From DUQU01 sp964481475 (GTDB lineage Bacteria; Bacillota_I; Bacilli_A; Acholeplasmatales; UBA5453), in the NCBI GenBank assembly GCA_964481475.1, contig CAYZTG010000007.1, positions 1-35,361 on the forward strand: DNA of 35,361 nt. Direction: 5' to 3'. The notes below the pieces were generated by a model. The model was not told where the DNA came from, did not search any database, and saw nothing but the letters and a program-made list of their open reading frames with translations. This document shows positions 30,057 through 35,361 of the stretch, in pieces. Numbering within the stretch: position 1 is the first letter of the stretch; each line of letters opens with the position of its first letter. The translations under genes were made by a program, and so were the position numbers.

Positions 30057-30389
30057 ATGGATTTTTTATACCTATATATAGTAGTTTGTATTATCATAAT
30101 AATTTATATAATTTATAAAGATAAGATTGCTAAAATCTACTACAATTATTTTAAAATAAGGAGAAAGGGAGAAAAAGTTATCATTGAAAATCTCACAAAA
30201 TATTTAGGAAGACATGTTTTAATTGAATCATTATCATCTAAACATTATGGCGAATTAGTTGAGGTTACTGATACCCTAGTTATTTTAACTAATAATCAAC
30301 TCAAAAAAATTATTATTAAAGATGAATTTATTATCTCGGCTGAAATTTATAAAGAGAAGAAGAAGAAAAAACAAGGAATGAGCAAGTGA
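30057..30389 (+). CDS. Membrane-anchored LSm-like small protein
   Basis: A 110-aa protein. Residues 4-21 are a single hydrophobic helix, followed by a basic stretch (KIRRKGEK). Residues about 45-97 look like a beta barrel: LTKYLGRHVLIESLSS, YGELVEVTDTLVIL, IIIKDEFIISAEIY. This is the L-x-K-x-V-x-I and G-x-L-x-x-V-x-D order found in LSm/SH3-like folds. The C-terminus is Lys-rich (KEKKKKKQG). No catalytic residues. It may bind RNA or a membrane partner, but this is a fold guess. Ribosome site AGAAGG; TGA stop. The end overlaps the terminator. Confidence 0.65.
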   Translation: MDFLYLYIVVCIIIIIYIIYKDKIAKIYYNYFKIRRKGEKVIIENLTKYLGRHVLIESLSSKHYGELVEVTDTLVILTNNQLKKIIIKDEFIISAEIYKEKKKKKQGMSK

Positions 30390-30404
30390 ACATTCCTTGT
30401 TTTT
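30367..30404. terminator. Bidirectional terminator
   Basis: ACAAGGAATG (30371-30380) and CATTCCTTGT (30391-30400) form a stem of 10 bp, extended by A's and T's outside. It overlaps the last codons of the LSm-like gene and faces the convergent UDG-like gene. Confidence 0.9.
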
Positions 30405-30416
30405 AAATTGAATAAC

Positions 30417-30995
30417 TCAAATAATTGATTTAACGATTTTTTGGAGTTCAGGAATAACATCTTCCATAAACCATTTATTTTTTAAATGCCATCTAAAGTT
30501 TCTTTTTGAAGGATGAATTAAAGGAAATACTTTCGGTAAGAAACTTTTATAATTAAAAACAGTTGTAGTTAAGTTTACTTGGTAGTCCTCTTGTAAGCAT
30601 TTTTTTAAAGCATAATTGCCAATAATGATTGTTAAGGAAATGTTAGGCATTAAAGCAAGTAGTTTGGGATGCCATTTATCTGCGAAGCCCTTTCTTGGTG
30701 GTAAATCACCATTTTTACCACTCCCAGGGAAATAGAAGTCCATAGGTAAAATAGCAAAAATTTCGTTATTATAAAATATTTTTTCATCTACTCCCAGCCA
30801 CGTTCTTAAGGTTTCCCCACTTTCATCATCAAAGAGCTTGCCTTTTTGCTCAGCTTTTAAACCGGGAGCTTGGCCAATGATAAGTATTTTTGCTTTGGGG
30901 GAGGCTTGATAAAGGGGCATAATATTTTTTTTTGTATAGAGAAGATTTTCTTCGTCATTGATTATTTCTTGATAGATTGCTTTCATTGCACCCAT
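30417..30995 (-). CDS. Uracil-DNA glycosylase superfamily protein
   Basis: A 192-aa cytoplasmic protein. ILIIGQAPGLKAEQKGKLFDD carries the GQxPG motif near residues 41-45. LPMDFYFPGSGKNGDLPPRK and the C-terminal PLIHPSKRNFRWH (HPSxRNxRW) match the family of small UDG-like proteins of the COG1573 type. These remove uracil from DNA in family-4 members, but the four iron-sulfur cysteines of family 4 are absent here. So the class is a divergent UDG-like protein; activity is inferred. It starts 5 bp after the LysR gene stop, in the same operon. Confidence 0.82.
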   Translation of the reverse strand: MGAMKAIYQEIINDEENLLYTKKNIMPLYQASPKAKILIIGQAPGLKAEQKGKLFDDESGETLRTWLGVDEKIFYNNEIFAILPMDFYFPGSGKNGDLPPRKGFADKWHPKLLALMPNISLTIIIGNYALKKCLQEDYQVNLTTTVFNYKSFLPKVFPLIHPSKRNFRWHLKNKWFMEDVIPELQKIVKSII

Positions 30996-31000
30996 AGTGG

Positions 31001-31891
31001 TTACCTTTTTTTATTAGCAATAAGTTCTTTGATATTTTTAATAATATAATCGTTTTTATTTTCTTTTAAATAGACCAAGTAGATTCCTCTTTTAATTTGG
31101 AAATCTTTTAAATTAACTTGAACAAGAGCATTATATTTTAATTCTAATTCACAAATTGATTTAGAAATAACACTAACGCCATGGCCATCTTTGATTAACT
31201 GTTTTATTAATGAAGTATTATCAATTTCTAAAATAATATCGAGATCTTCACTAGAATAATTATGGTTAATTAGAAATTCTTCAAAGGAGGTTCTCGTATT
31301 GGCTTCTTTGTGTCTCAAGATAAATTTTTCTAATATCAAATCTTCAATCGTAATCTCCGCTTTTTCAACTAATGTGTTAGTAGGGTGAGCAATTATTATT
31401 AGTTCATCGCTTGCAAGTAAATAACTTTCTAAACTCTTATCAGTTGGTTTACCATCAACTATCGCAAAGTCAAGGTCATGATATTTTAATCTTTCAAAAA
31501 TATCTTCTGAAATATCTGTATGAAAATTGTATCTAATCTCTGCGTATTTTTCTTTAAACTCTTTTAAGATTTCTGGAATTAAGTAGCCACTAGCAGTTAA
31601 TGTAATACCGATATCAACCTTTCTCAAATTAGAAGTAGCGAGAAGAAGTTCTTTATCAATGTTTTTATCAATTGCTAATAATCTCTTGGCATTTTTTATA
31701 AGTATTTCGCCTTCTTTAGTAGTTTTTAGCTCCTTACCAGCCCTTTTAAAAATTATTACATTGTAATCTTCTTCCAAAGATTTAATGTGTTGAGAGACGG
31801 CAGGCTGAGAGATGTTCAATAATTTTGCAGTTTTTGTATAGTTTCTTTCTTTATCCAAAATAATTAGTGTTTTTAATCTTTCTTTGAGCAT
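31001..31891 (-). CDS. LysR-family transcriptional regulator
   Basis: A 296-aa regulator. The N-terminal HTH YTKTAKLLNISQPAVSQHIK (residues 18-37) is followed by the LysR linker helix and a periplasmic-binding-like ligand domain (about 90-290) beginning VDIGITLTASGYLIP. It resembles the CysL/YeiE type. Start ATG 31891 has a GAGGTGAT ribosome site. It is divergent from the CPA2 antiporter at 32040, so it is likely that gene's regulator, in the usual LysR layout; the effector is unknown. The UDG-like gene is co-transcribed downstream. Confidence 0.92.
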   Translation of the reverse strand: MLKERLKTLIILDKERNYTKTAKLLNISQPAVSQHIKSLEEDYNVIIFKRAGKELKTTKEGEILIKNAKRLLAIDKNIDKELLLATSNLRKVDIGITLTASGYLIPEILKEFKEKYAEIRYNFHTDISEDIFERLKYHDLDFAIVDGKPTDKSLESYLLASDELIIIAHPTNTLVEKAEITIEDLILEKFILRHKEANTRTSFEEFLINHNYSSEDLDIILEIDNTSLIKQLIKDGHGVSVISKSICELELKYNALVQVNLKDFQIKRGIYLVYLKENKNDYIIKNIKELIANKKR

Positions 31892-31910
31892 ATTATCACC
31901 TCATTAAGTC

Positions 31911-31939
31911 ATTTTATCATTATTCATAAGTTAAATCAA
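31911..31939 (-). promoter_or_regulatory. Promoter of the LysR-UDG operon
   Basis: Minus-strand TTGATT, 17-bp spacer, TAAAAT preceded by TGA (extended -10). Confidence 0.6.
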
Positions 31940-31957
31940 TCAAAGTATAAGAAAATG

Positions 31958-31976
31958 TGATAACAAGTTCATATCA
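31958..31976. promoter_or_regulatory. Candidate LysR-type operator
   Basis: TGATA-N9-TATCA dyad in the intergenic region between the divergent LysR and antiporter genes, ending 6 bp before the antiporter -35 box. Position and symmetry fit a LysR activator site; the sequence is not a known consensus. Confidence 0.45.
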
Positions 31977-31982
31977 ATAAGA

Positions 31983-32010
31983 TTGAATTATTATAAAAAT
32001 ATGCTATAAT
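31983..32010 (+). promoter_or_regulatory. Promoter of the CPA2 antiporter
   Basis: TTGAAT (31983-31988), 16-bp spacer, TATAAT (32005-32010) with TGC extended -10. Confidence 0.75.
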
Positions 32011-32039
32011 TAGACTATCAATAAATGGTGAGGGTTATT

Positions 32040-33311
32040 ATGTTTGACTTTATTTATGACAAAATTGGATCTACGCCTGCAATATTAATTGGGTTAGGAA
32101 TAATGTTATTTATTAGTTTTTTGTTTACTAGAATAACAAAACCACTAAAACTTCCTAATGTAACAGCCTATATTTTTGCTGGGATAGTTATTGGACCTAG
32201 TCTTTTAGGTTTGGTAAAACAAGATGTTATCGATGGGATGGATTTTTTAACTGATATTGCTTTAGCATTTATTGCCTTTGGGGTAGGACGTTTTTTTAAA
32301 TTAGAAATACTTAAATTGAGTGGCCCAAAAGTAATTGTTATTACTCTTTTTGAATCTCTTTTAGCGGCTATTTTTGTCTTTTTAGGAATGTATTTTATCT
32401 TCAATTTAGGTTTTGAATTTTCATTATTGCTTGCTGCAATCGCTAGTGCGACAGCACCTGCATCAACAATGATGACTATTAGACAAACGAAAGCAAAAGG
32501 ACATTTTGTCAATACGATCCTACAAGTCATTTCATTAGATGATGCAATCTCGTTAGTTTTATTTAGTGTCAGTATTGCTATTATTACAGCAGTAGATGCA
32601 CCAGGTAAATTTAGTGTGATGACAATTATTATACCGGTTTTGCTTAATTTAGCTATTGTTGCAGGAGGCTTTTTGTGGGGATTTATTCTTCATTTATTTA
32701 TTACACCCAAAAGGTCAACAGACAATAAATTAATTATAGCTATTTCTTTAATATTATTTTTTACAGGCGTTGCAGCTTCATTAGATATTTCACCATTATT
32801 AGGTGTAATGGCAATGGGAATGAGTTATGTTAATTTAAGTAAAGATGAATCGCTTTTTATGCAACTTGACTATTTTACACCACCAATATTGAGTTTATTC
32901 TTTATTACATCGGGAATGCGTTTAAAACTTTCTATGTTAGGATCCATTGGAATTGTTGGAGTAGCTTACTTCCTTATTAGAATTATTGGTAAGTATAGTG
33001 GTGCAACTCTTGGTAGTATCGTCTCTAACTCCACACCAGAGAATAAAAAGTATTTAGGATTAGCATTAATCCCTCAAGCAGGTGTCTCAATCGGTCTTGC
33101 TGCGCTTGGTTCGAGAATACTTTATGAAACAGGAATGAATTTAGGTAATATGAACTTAGTTAGTTATGCTGATCAGTTGACAGTAATTATTATTGCTTCT
33201 GGAGTACTTTATGAAATATTTGGTCCACCAAGCGCTAAGTTGTCGTTATATTTAACAAAATCATATGATCCTGCTGAATTAGAAAGAGAACGCCATTCAC
33301 AATCAGTTTAA
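32040..33311 (+). CDS. CPA2-family cation:proton antiporter
   Basis: A 423-aa membrane protein with about 11-12 helices and no soluble TrkA-N tail. Family blocks: KLPNVTAYIFAGIVIGPSLL at the N-terminus, ASATAPASTMMTIRQTKAKG mid-protein, and the ion-binding LDDAISLVLFSVS with its Asp pair. It is of the KefB/NapA-like branch, exchanging Na+ or K+ for protons; which ion is not evident. The ATG at 32040 is chosen because GGTGAGGG (32027-32034) precedes it; an in-frame GTG at 32025 overlaps that ribosome site. Divergent from the LysR gene, which probably controls it. Confidence 0.92.
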   Translation: MFDFIYDKIGSTPAILIGLGIMLFISFLFTRITKPLKLPNVTAYIFAGIVIGPSLLGLVKQDVIDGMDFLTDIALAFIAFGVGRFFKLEILKLSGPKVIVITLFESLLAAIFVFLGMYFIFNLGFEFSLLLAAIASATAPASTMMTIRQTKAKGHFVNTILQVISLDDAISLVLFSVSIAIITAVDAPGKFSVMTIIIPVLLNLAIVAGGFLWGFILHLFITPKRSTDNKLIIAISLILFFTGVAASLDISPLLGVMAMGMSYVNLSKDESLFMQLDYFTPPILSLFFITSGMRLKLSMLGSIGIVGVAYFLIRIIGKYSGATLGSIVSNSTPENKKYLGLALIPQAGVSIGLAALGSRILYETGMNLGNMNLVSYADQLTVIIIASGVLYEIFGPPSAKLSLYLTKSYDPAELERERHSQSV

Positions 33312-33336
33312 CTTTCATAAATTTGCTTACTATAAT
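33308..33336 (+). promoter_or_regulatory. Probable promoter of the mgtA-type gene leader
   Basis: TTAACT, 17-bp spacer, TATAAT (33331-33336). It would start a roughly 95-nt leader ahead of ATG 33439. Confidence 0.5.
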
Positions 33337-33393
33337 TTTTTATGGTACGATTAGTGAGCAAAAGAGGCCCTGATTTTTTTACAAAATATGTGT

Positions 33394-33420
33394 ATAACCG
33401 CTTTTTTAGCGGTTATTTTT
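33394..33420 (+). terminator. Terminator hairpin in the leader of the mgtA-type gene
   Basis: ATAACCGCT (33394-33402) and AGCGGTTAT (33408-33416) make a perfect 9-bp stem with a 5-T loop and T's after it. It lies between the probable promoter (33308-33336) and the start codon, so it may be an attenuator; it may also simply end the antiporter transcript. Confidence 0.85.
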
Positions 33421-33438
33421 ATGAAAGCGAGGATGAGT

Positions 33439-35361
33439 ATGAATAAAAATGAAATGAAAAAAATAAAAGAAATTGAACATAATTTAGAGATTAGATTAAA
33501 GTCTTTAGCCTTTCTAGACGAGCCGTTGTTATTTAAAGAACTTGAGACTAATATCTTAGGATTGTCTAAAGAAAAAGCAGAAGATAAGTTAGAAATACAA
33601 GGAAGAAATATTATTGAAAGAAGGCGAAAAAAAACGACATTTAAGAGAGTTTTAGAGCCAATTATCAATCCTTTTAATTTGTTATTAATTGGAATTGCAA
33701 TTATGACTTTTTTTACTGATGTAATTTTCGCAGAAACCAATGATTATGTAACTATTATTATCATTTTAGGTTTAGTTATTTTATCTAGTGCAATTGCTTT
33801 TATTCAAAGTGAAAGATCAAATAGTGCTGTGGAAGGATTACTTAAATTAGTCACTAATACAGCTGATGTTTTAAGAGATAAAAAATGGGTTGAAATCAAT
33901 ATTGAAAGTCTTGTTGATGGTGATATTATTAAACTTTCCGGTGGAGATATGATCCCTGCTGATGTTAGATTTTTAACAACAAAAGATACGTTTGTTGCTC
34001 AGGCAGCTTTAACAGGGGAGTCACAACCAGTGGAGAAATATCCTTTAAGTGAATTTAAGCAAAATTATTCTCTTACAGAAATGGAAAACTTAGGTTTTAT
34101 GGGCTCGAATATTATTAGTGGAAGCGCGACTGCTGTCGTATTAGCGACTGGTAATAATACTTTTTTTGGTTCAATGGCAGATTCCCTTAGTGGTGATAAA
34201 GCATTAAAAAGTTTTGAAAGAGGTATAAGTTCTGTTAGTAAACTTTTGATTCAATTAACATTGCTTATGATTCCTTTGGTCTTAATAATTAACGGCGTAT
34301 TAAAAGATAATTGGTGGGAGGCATTTTTATTCTCAATTAGTATTGCTGTTGGTTTAACGCCGGAGATGTTGCCAGTAATTATGACATCAACGCTTGCAAA
34401 AGGTGCAATGACTATGAGTAAACATAAAGTTGTTGTTAAGTCGTTGGGAACGATTCAAACTTTTGGTGAGATGGATATATTGTGTACAGATAAAACAGGA
34501 ACATTAACAGAAGATAAAATTATTTTAGAAAAATATATGAATATTGAGGGTGATGATGATAAAAGGGTTTTAAGACACGCGTTTTTAAATAGTTACTTTC
34601 AAACAGGGCTTAAAAATTTAATTGACTTAGCAGTTATTAAAAGAGGAAATCAAAATCAGTTAGATTCAATATTATCTAATTACCGTAAAGTTGATGAAAT
34701 CCCTTTTGATTTTACAAGAAGAAGAATGAGTGTTGTTTTAGAAGATAATTCAAAAAAGAGGCAATTAATTACTAAAGGTGCTGTAGAAGAAATGATGGAA
34801 ATATGCTCTTTTATTGAGATTAATGGCAAAGTTAAAACTATGACTAAAGAACTTAAACAAATCGCTTTTGAAACCTATTTAAGACATAACGAAGATGGAT
34901 TAAGAATAATTGCTGTTGCCCAAAAGAACGAAGTTCCTGATGAACATACGTTTAATGTAGATGATGAGTCAGAGATGGTTTTAATTGGTTTTATTGGCTT
35001 TTTAGATCCACCAAAAGAAAGTGCCAAAGAAGCTCTTTTAAAACTTAAACAACACGGTATTAGAACAATTGTTTTAACCGGAGATAGTGAGGGAGTAACG
35101 AGAAAAGTTTGTCAAAAATTAGAGATAGATGCTAAAGTTATTTTTGTTGGTTCGGATGTTGAAGCGATGACTAATGAGCAATTAATAAATAATTTAGAGC
35201 AATATGATGTTTATGCTAAACTCACCCCTTCTCAAAAAGAAAGAATTGTTAGATTACTTCAGGAAACGGGACATACTGTAGGTTATTTAGGAGATGGAAT
35301 TAATGATGCTCCTGCGTTACATCAAGCAGATATTGGTATTTCTGTGGATAGTGCTGTTGAT
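33439..35361 (+). CDS. mgtA: Mg2+-translocating P-type ATPase, 3' end outside window
   Basis: The frame is open from ATG 33439 to the window edge; 641 of about 870-900 expected residues are seen. The start has GAGG at 33429-33432; in-frame ATGs at 33421 and 33433 lack a suitable ribosome site. It is a P3B-type MgtA/MgtB pump that imports Mg2+ at low supply. Visible: INPFNLLLIGI (first helices), LTGESQPVEK, GLTPEMLPVIMTSTLAKGA (the MgtA hallmark), phosphorylated D351 in DKTGTLTED, and GDGINDAPALHQADIGISVD near the edge. An attenuator-like hairpin sits in its leader, and the end of a 34-codon leader frame overlaps its start. Confidence 0.93.
   Translation, partial: MNKNEMKKIKEIEHNLEIRLKSLAFLDEPLLFKELETNILGLSKEKAEDKLEIQGRNIIERRRKKTTFKRVLEPIINPFNLLLIGIAIMTFFTDVIFAETNDYVTIIIILGLVILSSAIAFIQSERSNSAVEGLLKLVTNTADVLRDKKWVEINIESLVDGDIIKLSGGDMIPADVRFLTTKDTFVAQAALTGESQPVEKYPLSEFKQNYSLTEMENLGFMGSNIISGSATAVVLATGNNTFFGSMADSLSGDKALKSFERGISSVSKLLIQLTLLMIPLVLIINGVLKDNWWEAFLFSISIAVGLTPEMLPVIMTSTLAKGAMTMSKHKVVVKSLGTIQTFGEMDILCTDKTGTLTEDKIILEKYMNIEGDDDKRVLRHAFLNSYFQTGLKNLIDLAVIKRGNQNQLDSILSNYRKVDEIPFDFTRRRMSVVLEDNSKKRQLITKGAVEEMMEICSFIEINGKVKTMTKELKQIAFETYLRHNEDGLRIIAVAQKNEVPDEHTFNVDDESEMVLIGFIGFLDPPKESAKEALLKLKQHGIRTIVLTGDSEGVTRKVCQKLEIDAKVIFVGSDVEAMTNEQLINNLEQYDVYAKLTPSQKERIVRLLQETGHTVGYLGDGINDAPALHQADIGISVDSAVD

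Noticed and set aside
33351..33740. Minus-strand frame of 129 aa
   Set aside because: Antisense to the leader and first part of the mgtA-type gene, whose motifs are clear.
1..35361. Mycoplasma-type code with TGA as Trp
   Set aside because: TGA ends several well-defined genes and Trp is encoded by TGG.
1..35361. tRNA, rRNA, CRISPR arrays, integrases or complete IS elements
   Set aside because: None could be recognised by eye in either strand; the only clear structured RNA is the TPP riboswitch.

Overview
This is a low-GC (about 30 percent by eye) bacterial chromosome segment. Genes read with the standard code: Trp is TGG, and TGA is a genuine stop in several genes (for example those ending at 6012, 9310, 18623 and 30389). 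Sensory and metabolic content, AT-rich intrinsic terminators, strong GGAGG-type ribosome sites, and frequent ATT/TTA/AGT codons suggest a Bacillota or Acholeplasma/Izemoplasma/Haloplasma-like lineage. The sequence alone does not settle the genus. The window is one scaffold piece with a 10-N gap at 13725-13734. It starts inside a HAD hydrolase gene and ends inside an mgtA-type ATPase gene.

Layout. 1-1780: an ATA-rich, differently styled stretch with a truncated HAD phosphatase, an unknown small protein and about 640 bp of non-coding DNA. 1788-3143: a class-3-like aldehyde dehydrogenase. 3201-8135: two metal-efflux operons. The first is csoR-copB behind a textbook promoter and CsoR operator. 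The second is a three-gene set of a mini hemerythrin/RIC-like protein, a P1B ATPase with an unusual CPG motif, and a free HMA domain protein. 8155-9585: a lipoprotein phosphoesterase with two small membrane proteins, one of them only 56 aa. 9596-12617: cutC and yaaA (minus), an MscS channel (plus) and a YczE-like membrane protein (minus). 12677-14059: a PLD/cardiolipin-synthase-like protein (minus). 14180-17225: a MarR regulator with a MacB-like ABC protein. 17258-18085: thiT behind a TPP riboswitch (minus). 18174-20305: an AhpD-like protein, a ring-cleaving dioxygenase-like VOC protein and an MhqD-like hydrolase, resembling quinone/electrophile resistance sets. 20349-24104: a heterodimeric ABC multidrug exporter with a hairpin in its leader. 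24117-29185: a sugar ABC importer operon without its own ATPase, ending in a GH3 glycosidase fused to an AraC DNA-binding domain. 29208-33311: an acyltransferase-like protein, a membrane-anchored LSm-like protein, a UDG-like protein with a LysR regulator (minus), and a divergent CPA2 antiporter. 33308-35361: a leader with a terminator hairpin, then the mgtA-type ATPase.

The most unusual item is the GH3-AraC fusion (27268-29139). Its glycosidase catalytic residues look intact. The operon promoter carries two perfect AAATATCAA direct repeats 20 bp apart just upstream of the -35 box, which is the geometry of an AraC-family site. A self-regulating enzyme-sensor is therefore a testable hypothesis. 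Second is the CPG-motif P1B ATPase operon with a shortened RIC/hemerythrin-like partner. Two hairpin-bearing leaders (20384-20448 and about 33343-33438) suggest transcription attenuation of the multidrug exporter and of the Mg ATPase.
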